A DNA stretch of 64,000 bases from Bacillota bacterium (GCA_023398495.1 JAEWSG010000117.1:62001-126000); one strand, 5' to 3'; numbered from the stretch's first letter, positions 17,041 through 26,173 are shown. The notes: a model not told the origin generated them from the sequence alone. Program-made: numbers and translations.

Positions 17041-17125
17041 GGGAGGGTTCCCGAGTGGCCAAAGGGGGCAGACTGTAAATCTGTTGTCTCTGACTTCGAT
17101 GGTTCGAATCCATCTCCTCCCACCA
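17041..17125 (+). tRNA. tRNA-Tyr (anticodon GTA)
   Basis: 85 nt with encoded CCA and a long variable arm. Acceptor GGGAGGG/TCCTCCC, anticodon loop CTGTAAA. Last in the cluster, directly followed by a terminator. Confidence 0.97.
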
Positions 17126-17127
17126 AA

Positions 17128-17160
17128 AAAAGATAGACTTTCAAAGTCTATCTTTTTTTA
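17128..17160. terminator. Bidirectional terminator between the tRNA cluster and murD
   Basis: Stem AGATAGACTTT/AAAGTCTATCT (17131-17152) is flanked by an A-run on one side and a T-run on the other, so it can end both the tRNA transcript and the convergent murD transcript. Confidence 0.9.
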
Positions 17161-17185
17161 TTTAAACCTTAATTCCAAGGTACGC

Positions 17186-18580
17186 CTAAAGGTCATTTAC
17201 AAATTCCTTAAACTGCTTTCCTCTTTCCTCAAAGTTTTTAAACATGTCAAAACTTGCACTTGCTGGCGACAAAGTTATTATATCCCCCGACTTTGCAAAT
17301 TTATATGACTTTTCAACTGCCTCTTTCATAGTATTACACTTAATAATGGTTACATCCTTTCCATTCCCCGTTTTTTGGGCTTCATCCAATAACGCTTTTT
17401 CAATTTTAGGAGCAGTTTGACCTATAAGCACAAGGCATTTTACTTTGTTTGCAATGACTTCACCCATTACATCGTAAGGTATCTTTTTGTCATAGCCTCC
17501 TGCGATAAGGATAACCTTTTGTTTGAAAGAGTTTAGACCTGCAATTGTTCTTGAAGGGCTGCTGGCAATAGAATCGTTATAAAATTTAATTCCATCGAGT
17601 TCCCTTACAAGTTCTATTCTGTGCTCGACCCCTTTGAAAGTAGTAGCTACTCTTTTTATTATATCAACACCTACGTAATCAATTACAGCGGCTATAGCAG
17701 CCAGATAGTTCTCAATATTATGTACTCCGGGAATAACTATATCAGAAATATTTACAATTTCTCTTACACCATTTCCATCACTATATACAAGCATTTCCCC
17801 GTTGATTGTTGCTCCAGAATCAATCTTGTTTACTCTGCTGAAATACACAACATTGCCTTCTGTTTCCTTAGAAAACTCGCGTGTTATATCATTATCAAAA
17901 TTCAAAATCACTTTATCTCCCGGTAATTGGTGCAAGAATATATTTTTCTTGGCTTCAACGTACTCCTCCATTGATTTGTGCATATCCAGATGATTTGGAG
18001 CAAGATTTGTTACAACAGCAACCTTAGGACTTAAGGTCATAGTATGAAGTTGGAAGCTACTAAGCTCCAATATCACCTTGTCAGTTTCGTTTATCTCATC
18101 AATTCTGTCTAGCAAGGGTGTCCCAATATTCCCACCAAGCCAGCAACTGTAGCCCTGCTCTTTGAGCATATTATATATCAGAGTTGTAGTAGTTGTCTTA
18201 CCGTCACTACCGGTTACTGCAAATATTTGTGCCGGGCACAACTCAAAAAAGACTTCCATTTCTGAAGTTATTTGTGCTCCTCTTCTTTGTGCTTCCAATA
18301 TTTCAGGTACGTCAAATCTCATACCAGGAGTTTTAAAAACCACATCAAATCCTTTTAAATTCTTTAAGTAATCTTCACCAATACTATACTTTATGTCCAA
18401 TCCACAAAAATCATCAAATACTTCTTTAAGTTTACCTTCATCTGATTTATCAAATGCTGTAACATCAACTCCAATACCAGCCAAATATTTGATCAACGGT
18501 ATATGGCTGACACCAATACCTAGGACAGCTACCTTTTTCTCTTTTATGCTTTCTTTAAATTCAATCAACTTTCTATTCAA
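17186..18580 (-). CDS. murD: UDP-N-acetylmuramoyl-L-alanine--D-glutamate ligase (MurD)
   Basis: 464 residues, normal for MurD, the cytoplasmic enzyme adding D-glutamate to the peptidoglycan precursor. Visible: an N-terminal Rossmann domain (VAVLGIGVSHIPLIKYLA), the Mur-ligase ATP loop TGSDGKTTTT (about 118-127), NLAPNHLDMH and the C-terminal domain motif YNDSIASSPSRTIAGL. It is a lone gene here, away from the usual division and cell-wall cluster. AGGAGG precedes the ATG. Repeat A3 lies upstream. Confidence 0.96.
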   Translation of the reverse strand: MNRKLIEFKESIKEKKVAVLGIGVSHIPLIKYLAGIGVDVTAFDKSDEGKLKEVFDDFCGLDIKYSIGEDYLKNLKGFDVVFKTPGMRFDVPEILEAQRRGAQITSEMEVFFELCPAQIFAVTGSDGKTTTTTLIYNMLKEQGYSCWLGGNIGTPLLDRIDEINETDKVILELSSFQLHTMTLSPKVAVVTNLAPNHLDMHKSMEEYVEAKKNIFLHQLPGDKVILNFDNDITREFSKETEGNVVYFSRVNKIDSGATINGEMLVYSDGNGVREIVNISDIVIPGVHNIENYLAAIAAVIDYVGVDIIKRVATTFKGVEHRIELVRELDGIKFYNDSIASSPSRTIAGLNSFKQKVILIAGGYDKKIPYDVMGEVIANKVKCLVLIGQTAPKIEKALLDEAQKTGNGKDVTIIKCNTMKEAVEKSYKFAKSGDIITLSPASASFDMFKNFEERGKQFKEFVNDL

Positions 18581-18660
18581 AGCAGTTTCCTCCTAATTTT
18601 TATCTTCTGTATTATTATATGGCAAAAAAAAATTATAAGAGAATATAATTTTTCTGATAC

Positions 18661-18761
18661 GGTACGTCTAAAATATAAGTTCCTGCTCTGGATAAAGAAA
18701 AAACTTGATTTGATAATGTTTTCAAAATAAAAGAATTAAGTGTTGTTTTTTCATTATCCCT
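18661..18761 (+). repeat. Family A palindromic element, copy A3
   Basis: It starts GGTACGTCTAAAATATAAGT and has arms GGATAAAGAAAAAAC and GTTTTTTCATTATCC. The gap 18581-18906 holds this and D5 and no gene. Confidence 0.85.
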
Positions 18762-18784
18762 ACACAATTCATAATGTATTCATT

Positions 18785-18836
18785 TGTGCATTTTGCATAA
18801 TTCATTTCTAGAAATGAATTATGTTCAAAAGCACTA
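18785..18836 (-). repeat. Family D half element, copy D5
   Basis: One hairpin only: CATAATTCATTTC, TAG, GAAATGAATTATG, ending in the family terminus GCACTA. The second hairpin is missing. Confidence 0.75.
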
Positions 18837-18906
18837 ACTATTAATATTGAATATAGCCTATATTATGAATTTCTATACTATAACACATATTGCAGTTGTT
18901 GTTGCA

Positions 18907-19461
18907 TCAATATGCACTTCTTCTTCTCTTTTGGTATCTGACCTGCAAGAGTGTTCTATCCCACTTGCGTTCCCACTTTTCAGAGCCCATTTGTCTGGAA
19001 AAATCAACGCATTGCTCTAAAAATACTTCTTCACTCTTTCTATTGTTATTAATATTTGTCAAACGTTCTTTAATAGACATAAATGTACCTTTCCTGTCGT
19101 ACAAAGGTATATTATCCCTGCAAATCATATACAAAAAAGTCCCAACCAGCTTGTCTCTATAAAGAATTTCTTCAAAAATTTCCGATGTATACAATAAGGT
19201 TTTTACATTCATACATTTCTGTATCAAAAGTTCATACTTTAACGTGTCATTTAGTAATATAAATTTCTCCAGTGCTGTATTTTCTTCAACAAGAATCAAA
19301 AATTCATAGTCACTCTGTGAACTATAATCCCCTCTAGCCCTTGATCCATAAAGCACTATACTGATAATTCCAACTCCAACCTGTTCTGAACATCTCTCAA
19401 AAATATCTATGACACGATTTAAAACCCTGTCATTAGCAAGGCTCACCATTCTCAACTTCAT
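18907..19461 (-). CDS. Nucleotidyltransferase-domain protein
   Basis: 184 residues. Its N-terminal third has the pol-beta-type nucleotidyltransferase motif YGSRARGDYSSQSDYEFLIL, with the metal-binding D-x-E form (SDYEF). The remainder is helical, and the C terminus is very basic (RTLLQVRYQKRRRSAY). Such stand-alone proteins include MNT-type antitoxins, aminoglycoside-adenylyltransferase relatives and unknown regulators; there is no HEPN partner gene next to it. The exact start among ATG 19461, TTG 19455 and ATG 19449 is unclear, because GGGGAGGG nearly abuts the first. It is flanked by repeats D5 and E1. Confidence 0.75.
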   Translation of the reverse strand: MKLRMVSLANDRVLNRVIDIFERCSEQVGVGIISIVLYGSRARGDYSSQSDYEFLILVEENTALEKFILLNDTLKYELLIQKCMNVKTLLYTSEIFEEILYRDKLVGTFLYMICRDNIPLYDRKGTFMSIKERLTNINNNRKSEEVFLEQCVDFSRQMGSEKWERKWDRTLLQVRYQKRRRSAY

Positions 19462-19509
19462 ACCCTCCCCAATTTATATTTTTGCCCATGTTCTCTCTCT
19501 AAAATTACT

Positions 19510-19618
19510 CTAGTGCTTTTTAACATTACTAATTTCTAGTCTTTTATAATGTTAAAAATGCACTTCATCTGTTTGTGCCTCGCACTCTCTAGAAATTAAT
19601 TCTGTTACGAGGCACTAG
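19510..19618 (+). repeat. Family E two-hairpin element, copy E1
   Basis: Full length, bounded by CTAGTGC and GCACTAG. The first hairpin uses TTTTTAACATTA/TAATGTTAAAAA and the second GTGCCTCG/CGAGGCAC. The rest of 19462-19795 holds only the tRNA-Leu promoter. Confidence 0.9.
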
Positions 19619-19748
19619 CCTTTCTATTTGAACCTTTAAAATGGAACTTTTATACTTATAACGGTTAAATATTAACATATTTTTTTTAAAATTCCTAGTA
19701 AATTTAATAAGAATTTAATAAAAAATTAAAAAATATATATTTTACCAC

Positions 19749-19777
19749 TTGAAATATGTGAGATTTTCTAGTAAAAT
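19749..19777 (+). promoter_or_regulatory. Promoter of tRNA-Leu
   Basis: -35 TTGAAA (19749-19754), a 17 bp spacer and -10 TAAAAT (19772-19777). Confidence 0.7.
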
Positions 19778-19795
19778 AATCTAGTCAAAAAATAT

Positions 19796-19882
19796 GCGAG
19801 GGTGGCGGAACTGGCAGACGCGCTAGATTCAGGTTCTAGTGATCGCAAGGTTGTGAGGGTTCAAATCCCTTCTCTCGCACCA
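19796..19882 (+). tRNA. tRNA-Leu (anticodon CAG)
   Basis: 87 nt with encoded CCA and a long variable arm. Acceptor GCGAGGG/CTCTCGC; the anticodon stem CTAGA/TCTAG encloses TTCAGGT, giving CAG. Confidence 0.96.
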
Positions 19883-19885
19883 AAA

Positions 19886-19931
19886 ACAATCTGCTTTTGA
19901 TTAAGCTTTATCAAAAGCAGATTGTTTTTTA
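19886..19931. terminator. Terminator after tRNA-Leu
   Basis: Stem AACAATCTGCTTTTGAT / ATCAAAAGCAGATTGTT followed by TTTT. It can also serve the convergent amidase gene. Confidence 0.9.
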
Positions 19932-19975
19932 TCCGCAAGTTATCTCCAATAACCGATTGCTTCATTTTATTATAG

Positions 19976-20728
19976 CTAATTTTCCTTTAATTTTTTATAT
20001 AAATTTATGGCTACTGCACAAACAAACCATATTGTAGAAGTTTCCTCTGCCTTACCTATCCATTCTTTATTATTTATAAGGCCTAACCCAAAAGCCTCCT
20101 CAACAATTTTTTGCTTCCAGTTCAATTCACTCTCCCCCTTACCCGGTACTCCAAAGAATTCAGAAATTACTTTAGCCTGTGCCTTGGCAATAGCAGCCCT
20201 CATTGCAGGATCTTTTAACAATGCCTCATCTTCTTCATTATCATGAAAAGCATTCTCTATCAAAAGAACATGCGGTACTCCTCCATCCTGAGCTGAATCA
20301 ATCACTCCATAAAAGTCTTCTCCCTCATATTTGTTGCTTTCACGCTTTTTAGCTCCGCGGTCTATCGTTCCAATAGCTTCGGCTATAGCCTTTGACATTT
20401 TTGCTGCAAGAGCATCATCATTCAAATCTACACTGCTATAAACCTCCGTACCTCTAATTGTTGTATTCTTAGCTAATCCGGAGGCATTTGTGTGTTGAGA
20501 TATAAACATATCTGCCCCCCAGGAGGCAGCCATTTGTCCACGTGCTCTTACGCCTACGGAAACATCGGTTTCCCTTGTGAGTTTTACTTCAAATCCACCT
20601 GTAGCAAGCAATTCATCCCTAATCCTAAGTGATATATCCAAAACACCGTCAGCCTCAACGTACCCTGTAGGTCCCTTATTTGCCCTATCTTTTCCACCGT
20701 GGCCTGGATCAATCATAACCTTATACAT
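19976..20728 (-). CDS. N-acetylmuramoyl-L-alanine amidase (Amidase_3)
   Basis: 250 residues. The catalytic domain occupies about 1-185, with the zinc-site segments DPGHGGKD, YVEADG, SQHTNASG and the catalytic LLIENAFHDN. It cleaves the amide between muramic acid and the peptide stem. There is no signal peptide, so it resembles spore-phase or autolytic CwlC-type amidases released on mother-cell lysis rather than secreted ones. The last 60 residues (WKQKIVEEAFGLGLI and so on) form a small helical domain I cannot name. It has a convergent arrangement with tRNA-Leu and was not clearly linked to a promoter. Confidence 0.9.
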   Translation of the reverse strand: MYKVMIDPGHGGKDRANKGPTGYVEADGVLDISLRIRDELLATGGFEVKLTRETDVSVGVRARGQMAASWGADMFISQHTNASGLAKNTTIRGTEVYSSVDLNDDALAAKMSKAIAEAIGTIDRGAKKRESNKYEGEDFYGVIDSAQDGGVPHVLLIENAFHDNEEDEALLKDPAMRAAIAKAQAKVISEFFGVPGKGESELNWKQKIVEEAFGLGLINNKEWIGKAEETSTIWFVCAVAINLYKKLKEN

Positions 20729-20913
20729 TAATAACTCACCACCCTAAACCATTCCTTTTTTATACATTCCCAGCCGATATAATATATAAACATTTAATTG
20801 AAAAGATTATTAATATTAACATTATTATTTCTTATATCCCATTTTTACACACGTTGCATGTTAATCTTCACATTAACATAAAATTATATATATTGAGACA
20901 TGGTTTTTTATTA

Positions 20914-20953
20914 TTAAAAAACCCGCAAATCCAATAAGATTTTCTACGGGTTA
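20914..20953 (-). terminator. Terminator of mntP
   Basis: On the minus strand AACCCG, a 21-base loop with partial pairing, CGGGTT and a T-run. No other feature is seen in 20729-21028. Confidence 0.75.
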
Positions 20954-21028
20954 TAATGTAATTAAAATTCCTAAAACACTCTGTTCTTAAATTGAAACAG
21001 TACTAAAAACTTAGAAATTTCAGCTTTA

Positions 21029-21586
21029 TCACAAAACGTGCTCAAGTAAAATTTTCGAGCCTATGCCTATCAGAATTAAGCCTCCGAATATATCTATGTA
21101 TTTTTTAAATTTTGTGTTGCATCCAATCATTTTTCCTAAGAATACACCAAAAAACGATAGTATAAAAGTTATAAGGCCAATCATGACTGCCGGTAAGATT
21201 ATATCCATTTTAAGTGCTGAAAAGCTAATGCCTACTGCAAGAGCATCTATACTCGTAGCAATTGCCAAAGTAATGAGAACTTTGTAACTTGTAAGTGCAA
21301 TGCACTCATTTGATTCTTCGATAGCTTCCCATATCATTTTAGATCCTATAATTCCTAGCAATCCAAAAGCAACCCAATGATCTATATTTTCAATCCATGC
21401 CCTGAATGTACAGCCTGCCAACCAACCAATTGCCGTCATACCGCCTTGAAAAAGTCCAAATGCAACTCCTGCATTAAGCGCATTGCGTGATGTGTTTTTT
21501 GCACCTGCAAGCCCGCACGAAATGGAAACCGCAAAAGCATCCATAGCTAAGCCTATAGCTGTTAATATTATAGTTATTAAGTCCAA
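21029..21586 (-). CDS. mntP: Manganese efflux pump MntP
   Basis: 185 residues and about six membrane helices, as usual for MntP (formerly DUF204), which exports Mn(II). Family features: the repeated LAMDAFAVSISCGL and ATSIDALAVGISFSAL halves, each with the essential aspartate in helices 1 and 4. I looked for the Mn-sensing yybP-ykoY riboswitch often found before such genes and saw none; repeat C2 lies upstream instead. Confidence 0.93.
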   Translation of the reverse strand: MDLITIILTAIGLAMDAFAVSISCGLAGAKNTSRNALNAGVAFGLFQGGMTAIGWLAGCTFRAWIENIDHWVAFGLLGIIGSKMIWEAIEESNECIALTSYKVLITLAIATSIDALAVGISFSALKMDIILPAVMIGLITFILSFFGVFLGKMIGCNTKFKKYIDIFGGLILIGIGSKILLEHVL

Positions 21587-21634
21587 TTTCTCCCCTCCAT
21601 TTCAAGAATAGGCTGCCTAAATCCACTTTAGTAA

Positions 21635-21737
21635 TATAGATAACGTACATTAAAGTTAAATCTACATTGCACCCAAACGTTATCTAATTTAGATGAAAAA
21701 CGTCCTTTAATTTTAGTTTTAAAGTTTTTCATCTATA
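21635..21737 (-). repeat. Family C two-hairpin element, copy C2
   Basis: Inverted relative to C1 and nearly identical: arms ATAGATAACGT/ACGTTATCTA and AGATGAAAAAC/GTTTTTCATCT. It lies between the divergent mntP and the FAD-Rieske gene. Confidence 0.9.
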
Positions 21738-21799
21738 GCATATGCATTTTATAATATAATTAGAAAAACAGCAACCAATTTATATTATTTTTATTTTAA

Positions 21800-21827
21800 C
21801 CTTGTAAAATCCTTTTCACGATTTATA
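21800..21827 (+). repeat. Family B tail motif
   Basis: CTTGTAAAATCCTTTTCACG matches the distal end of family B. It lies 84 bp before the FAD-Rieske start codon. Confidence 0.55.
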
Positions 21828-21910
21828 CAAATGGAATAATTACTTCTATTAAGTAAAAAATATAAAGTAAATTTTATATTCGTATTCTATTTTAAAGGAG
21901 AAAGCTATAG

Positions 21911-23476
21911 ATGAATACAGATGATCAAAAGAGGTTTAATAAGCCTCCTCAATCTTATTGGATGGCTTCCACACAGCAAGAGGAGTATCCGGTACTAAAT
22001 AACGATTTAAAAGTAGATGTCGCTATAATTGGTGGTGGAATTTCCGGTATCGCAACAGCATATTTTCTTAACAAGCACGGAGTTAAGGCAACAATACTTG
22101 AAGCCGATCACATTCTACAGGGCACAACCGGGCATACTACTGCAAAAATAACCTCACAACATGAATTGATTTACAGCAAGATAAAAAGCCAAATGGGTGA
22201 AGAATTTGCAAAACAATACGCCGATGCTAATGAATCAGCTATACGCATGATTGAACAGATAGCCATTGAGAATAATATTGATTGTGATTTTGTCCCCCAG
22301 TCGGCCTATGCTTATACACAGGATAGTAAGTACGTGAAAAAAATAAGTGATGAAGTCAATGCTGCGTCAGCACTAGGTATAAAAGCAGAATATGTTGATA
22401 AAATACCATTTTCACTCCCTATCAAAGCAGCAATACGTTTTGATAACCAAGCCCAATTTCATCCACGTAAGTTTCTAATTTCTCTAGCAAAAAAAATATC
22501 AGATGATGGCATTCAAATATATGAACAAACCAGAGTTGTAGATATTGAAGAGGCAGAGAATTATGTTTTGGTAACAAATAAGGGCAATAAAGTTACCGCA
22601 TCCAAAGTAATAATTGCCTCTCATTACCCATTCTATAACAAACACGGATTATATTTCAGCAGGATATACTCTGAACGTTCATATGTTGTTGCAATTAAGG
22701 CCAAAGAAAAATATCCTGGTGGAATGTATATTAATCTTGAAGAACCTACACGCTCACTCCGAAGTCAAATATCTGAGTTAGGTGAATTAATACTTGTCGG
22801 AGGTGACCACCATAAAACCGGACAGGGTGAGGACACTGTTTTACACTATAATGCACTAATCGAATTTTTCAACCAAATATTTACTGTAGAAGACATCCCG
22901 TATCGCTGGTCTACCCAGGATTGCATGACTTTGGACAAACTGCCTTATGTAGGCCATTTTACCTCAAAAACACCCAATATGTATATTACTACAGGTTATG
23001 GAAAATGGGGTATGACCAACAGTATAGCATCGGCTATGATATTAAGCGATTTGATTACAAAGGGAAACAGCCCATGGCAGGATGTTTATAACCCATCAAG
23101 ACATACAATAGCTTCATCGGCTAAAAACTTTGTTGTTGAAAACTTCAATGTGGCTAAAGAACTGATAGAAGGAAAACTAACTTCTGCGCCTATACATGAA
23201 AATATAAAGCCGGGGGAAGGAAAAATTATTGAAGTAAACGGACAAAAAGCTGGGGCTTACAGGGATGAACAGGGAACACTACATATAGTGGATGCTACAT
23301 GCACACATATGGGGTGTGAGCTAAGCTGGAACTCAGCGGAAAAAACCTGGGATTGTCCTTGCCATGCTTCAAGATTCACTTATAAAGGAGATGTTGTTGA
23401 GGGACCAGCAAACAGGCCCTTAAGTGTTCATAAGGATGTGAACACAATTGAAAAACTAATTAAGGATAATTTTTAA
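21911..23476 (+). CDS. FAD-dependent oxidoreductase with C-terminal Rieske domain
   Basis: 521 residues. The N-terminal 390 residues are a DAO/glycine-oxidase-type flavoprotein (dinucleotide loop IIGGGISGIATAYFLNKHG; TTGYGKWGMTNSIASA near the FAD end). The last 100 residues are a Rieske [2Fe-2S] domain with ligands in CTHMGCEL and CPCHASRF. Fusions of this kind are known in Firmicutes (YhfW-like) but the substrate is not known. There is no signal peptide. AAAGGAG lies twelve bases before the ATG at 21911. It is a single gene with its own terminator. Confidence 0.9.
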   Translation: MNTDDQKRFNKPPQSYWMASTQQEEYPVLNNDLKVDVAIIGGGISGIATAYFLNKHGVKATILEADHILQGTTGHTTAKITSQHELIYSKIKSQMGEEFAKQYADANESAIRMIEQIAIENNIDCDFVPQSAYAYTQDSKYVKKISDEVNAASALGIKAEYVDKIPFSLPIKAAIRFDNQAQFHPRKFLISLAKKISDDGIQIYEQTRVVDIEEAENYVLVTNKGNKVTASKVIIASHYPFYNKHGLYFSRIYSERSYVVAIKAKEKYPGGMYINLEEPTRSLRSQISELGELILVGGDHHKTGQGEDTVLHYNALIEFFNQIFTVEDIPYRWSTQDCMTLDKLPYVGHFTSKTPNMYITTGYGKWGMTNSIASAMILSDLITKGNSPWQDVYNPSRHTIASSAKNFVVENFNVAKELIEGKLTSAPIHENIKPGEGKIIEVNGQKAGAYRDEQGTLHIVDATCTHMGCELSWNSAEKTWDCPCHASRFTYKGDVVEGPANRPLSVHKDVNTIEKLIKDNF

Positions 23477-23517
23477 TAGGCTAAACCTATTTTACACGCA
23501 CCTCAATTAAAGAAAAT

Positions 23518-23560
23518 AAAGAAAACAAGTTGATAATCACTTATCAACCTGTTTTCTTTT
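23518..23560 (+). terminator. Terminator of the FAD-Rieske gene
   Basis: Stem GAAAACAAGTTGATAA / TTATCAACCTGTTTTC followed by TTTT. The gap 23477-23799 holds this, the D6 fragment and the GH8 terminator. Confidence 0.85.
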
Positions 23561-23595
23561 ATTATTATTAAAGAAGAGCAGCCTTTATTTAGAAA

Positions 23596-23616
23596 CTAGT
23601 GCTTTTGAACATAATA
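23596..23616 (+). repeat. Family D terminal fragment, copy D6
   Basis: CTAGTGCTTTTGAACATAAT matches the first 20 bases of family D, after which the similarity ends. Confidence 0.6.
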
Positions 23617-23753
23617 ATTGTAATATTATATTTTTATTTTGTACTATTATAATCAAATTTTACATCATAATGAATGTTAGTGTCAACCGATTTTTAACTT
23701 ATAATAACAGCAAATCAAATAATGCTTTATTCTTGCATTTATTCCTTAACACC

Positions 23754-23784
23754 AAAAAAGCACCCCATAAAGGAGTGCTTTTTT
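23754..23784. terminator. Terminator of the GH8 gene
   Basis: AAAAAAGCACCCC, a short loop and GGAGTGCTTTTTT: a near-perfect stem with A and T runs on both sides, just after the GH8 stop codon on the minus strand. Confidence 0.85.
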
Positions 23785-23799
23785 GGGAACTATTATTTA

Positions 23800-25221
23800 T
23801 TAAAAATTAAATCTAATTCCTAATAATACCTGTCTCATCAATCCAAAGTCAAGGGAATTAATTGAACCGCTTCTATCAACATCAGCTGCTAGATTACCGT
23901 TTCTACCAGGGAAATTTTGAAGCGAACCCAATAAGTACTGTCTCATGTATCCAAAGTCTATAGAATTGAAGCTACCGCTTCCATCAACATCACCAAGTAC
24001 GTAATTTCCGTTTGGAGTTGGTGTAGGTGTAACTATTTTTGTTGGAGTTGCGGGAACTGATCCTTTTAACAAATTAGGGAAATTACCAGTTATGTATAAC
24101 AAAACCATCATTCTTAAAGAATTCCCAAAATAATGAGAATCTCCACCATCTTTTACCTTCACACACTCATCATAAAATGATCTTGCAGTAGAAAGATCTG
24201 ATGTCATAGCACCTGCGGCTGCACATGATGTAAAGGTTGCAGTATGCCACTGCCCTATAGTATTACCAGTTATTGTATATCCATCTTTTATTTGGGATAT
24301 ACCTACCCTTTTAAAGAAATTTGTAAGAGTATCACAATTTGATTTTGCTGCTGCTGTTCCATACCAACTGTAATCAATTGCTGTTCTCCATCCATAACGG
24401 GCAGCGTCATATCTATAATCATATCCCATACCTGAAGCACGTGCACCTTGTGCAGAACACCAGTCAGGAACCAATCCGGTATTATTGTTATATCTCTTAA
24501 TGTTATTTACAACTTCATAACATTTGTCAGCTACCTTTATCCAATCCTGATTTCCTGTAAATTCTGCAAAAACTCTGTACCAAGCCGGAGCATAGTAAGA
24601 GGGATTAGTTATATCAGAACCACCCCAACCATCCCCATTCTTTAATACATATGTACCTCTTTCTACCATATGGTTGAATATATTACTAATAAGCTTCTTC
24701 GCTTCCATCTCATAATTTACCGATCCATTTGATCCCCATTTTTTATGAGCAAATACCAAGGCTAATGCTATATCTTCATCAGCATCTGTTGCTGCTCCTG
24801 AACCACCGTCATGAGTGGTATAATTTCCATTTGCATCAATATGCCATCCCATAAGTCCATTGCCATTAAAATATTTCTTTACATAACCATACAAATCATT
24901 GAAAAGTGACTGCTCATTAAAAGACACAGCAAGGATTAACCCATACCCCAAACCTTCAGATACAGTATCAAAGTTTGTACTTCCGTCTCTCTGTATTCTT
25001 TTAAAACCACCTGCTCCATTTGAAGTTACATAAGTACTTTTCCATGATTGCCACTCTGTTGCAAGCAATCGATCTGCTGCTGATTGATCACTTGCTGCTG
25101 AGCTTATTCCGTATGGATACACGGAAGCCGCAAAGCTTGTGTTGACTGTGCAGATTGAAGTTACACAAAACACGCTTAGAACTAAAACCATTGCACAGAC
25201 TAATGAAATAATTTTCTTCAT
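23800..25221 (-). CDS. Cellulosomal glycoside hydrolase family 8 endoglucanase with dockerin
   Basis: 473 residues from ATG 25221 (AGGAGAG six bases before; the GTG just upstream is less well placed). Order: signal peptide (about 1-32), GH8 domain (about 35-385) with proton-donor region DTVSEGLGYG (Glu about 89) and RYDAARYGWRTA, a short Thr-Pro linker (PTKIVTPTPTPNG), and a type-I-like dockerin with two calcium repeats, DVDGSGSFNSIDFGYMRQ and DVDRSGSINSLDFGLMRQ. GH8 enzymes invert beta-1,4-glucan (or xylan/chitosan) bonds; similarity to CelA of C. thermocellum along the whole length makes endoglucanase most likely. It implies a scaffoldin with matching cohesins elsewhere in the genome. Repeats of the two dockerin halves are nearly identical, as usual. 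Confidence 0.93.
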   Translation of the reverse strand: MKKIISLVCAMVLVLSVFCVTSICTVNTSFAASVYPYGISSAASDQSAADRLLATEWQSWKSTYVTSNGAGGFKRIQRDGSTNFDTVSEGLGYGLILAVSFNEQSLFNDLYGYVKKYFNGNGLMGWHIDANGNYTTHDGGSGAATDADEDIALALVFAHKKWGSNGSVNYEMEAKKLISNIFNHMVERGTYVLKNGDGWGGSDITNPSYYAPAWYRVFAEFTGNQDWIKVADKCYEVVNNIKRYNNNTGLVPDWCSAQGARASGMGYDYRYDAARYGWRTAIDYSWYGTAAAKSNCDTLTNFFKRVGISQIKDGYTITGNTIGQWHTATFTSCAAAGAMTSDLSTARSFYDECVKVKDGGDSHYFGNSLRMMVLLYITGNFPNLLKGSVPATPTKIVTPTPTPNGNYVLGDVDGSGSFNSIDFGYMRQYLLGSLQNFPGRNGNLAADVDRSGSINSLDFGLMRQVLLGIRFNF

Positions 25222-25224
25222 CAC

Positions 25225-25638
25225 TATCTCTCCTTTATAATAATTTTTCTATATTATTACTCCACCACAAGATGGAATACTAATATTACTATAATTGTTT
25301 TATTTTTCAAGTGATTTTAGGATTCAAAATAATTTATAGAGCTTTCACTTTATTATAACATCTTATATGCTTATTTTGGATAAAATTTGTGCATATACAC
25401 GAAAAATACAGAATTGAAAATTGTATAGAAGATTATATACAAATAAGAATTGTTGTTTTGAAGATAGTTATAAAGATAGTTAAATCAGAAAATATTTAGC
25501 TTTATTGAATACTATAAAAATAAATACTATCATACATTATTAATTTATCAATTCACATTTCCCTTAGATTTTACCTTGAAGGCAACATCACTGTCAAGCA
25601 ATCAATATTAATCTTAGCTGATTTTACATTCTCATTTT
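25225..25638. other. Gene-free stretch upstream of the GH8 gene
   Basis: Very AT-rich. Read on the minus strand it carries the GH8 ribosome site and, further up, TTGAAA (near 25295) with poor -10 candidates. No repeat family member or hairpin was recognised. Confidence 0.5.
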
Positions 25639-25869
25639 TTAATCCAATATTCCCCTGTTTTCTAGTTCTTCTTTCTGTGCTTTATACGCCTTAATAATAT
25701 TTAAATCATTTATTTCAGGTACGCTCATTTCATTTCCACATTCTTTGCAATATGGAACATGTGCACCATAAGTAAAAGCTATATCCTCTAAATCAATTTT
25801 CACTATTTCATTACGAATTTCAAATTCAACATCTTTAAAGCAGTTTTCGCAAAAAGCAATTTTCTCCAT
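25639..25869 (-). CDS. Small zinc-ribbon protein (SocA/YgiT-type N-terminal domain alone)
   Basis: 76 residues from ATG 25869, which has GGAGG at good spacing; a longer frame reaching 25989 only reads through repeat B2. The protein has two cysteine pairs, FCENC and YCKECG, spaced as in a zinc ribbon, followed by MSVPEINDLNIIKAYKAQKE. This resembles the N-terminal module of clostridial antitoxins of the SocA/DUF4065 type and of YgiT-type zinc-finger antitoxins, but the following functional domain is absent. No toxin gene is next to it. It may be a truncated gene or a stand-alone small protein. Confidence 0.65.
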   Translation of the reverse strand: MEKIAFCENCFKDVEFEIRNEIVKIDLEDIAFTYGAHVPYCKECGNEMSVPEINDLNIIKAYKAQKEELENRGILD

Positions 25870-25892
25870 TTCAATTTTCCTCCACTTATCCA

Positions 25893-25991
25893 TATAAATC
25901 ACGAAAATGATTATACATTGGAAAATTTGATTTTCGTGATATTGTATTAAGGAAATTGAAGCGCGATGTAAAATCTTTATCGCGTTCAATA
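25893..25991 (-). repeat. Family B two-hairpin element, copy B2
   Basis: Inverted on the plus strand, so it reads in the direction of the zinc-ribbon gene and ends 24 bases before its ATG. Arms ATCACGAAAAT/ATTTTCGTGAT and ATTGAAGCGCGAT/ATCGCGTTCAAT. Confidence 0.9.
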
Positions 25992-26060
25992 TAACAGTTC
26001 AACTATATATTCCCCAAAAGTGTCTTATAACGCTTATACTATAAGGCTTTTAATATAAAA

Positions 26061-26160
26061 GTTTGCTACAAAAAACAAACTTTTTGAGAAAAATAGCACA
26101 AGTATATTATAGCATAACGCTACAAAAGCTGCAATCAAAGCAGTAATAACAGACATATGT
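26061..26160 (+). repeat. Family F imperfect repeat, copy F1
   Basis: It contains ACAAACTTTTTGAGAA and AAGCTGCAATCAAAGCAGTA, motifs shared with 46273-46395 and in part with 27178 and 51436. The structure is less clear than in families A-E. Confidence 0.5.
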
Positions 26161-26173
26161 ACCACTTAATCGA

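Noticed and set aside
21587..21910. yybP-ykoY manganese riboswitch upstream of mntP
   Set aside because: None of the conserved core was found; the region is repeat C2.
25870..25989. Longer N terminus for the zinc-ribbon gene
   Set aside because: It translates repeat B2; GGAGG precedes the internal ATG at 25869.
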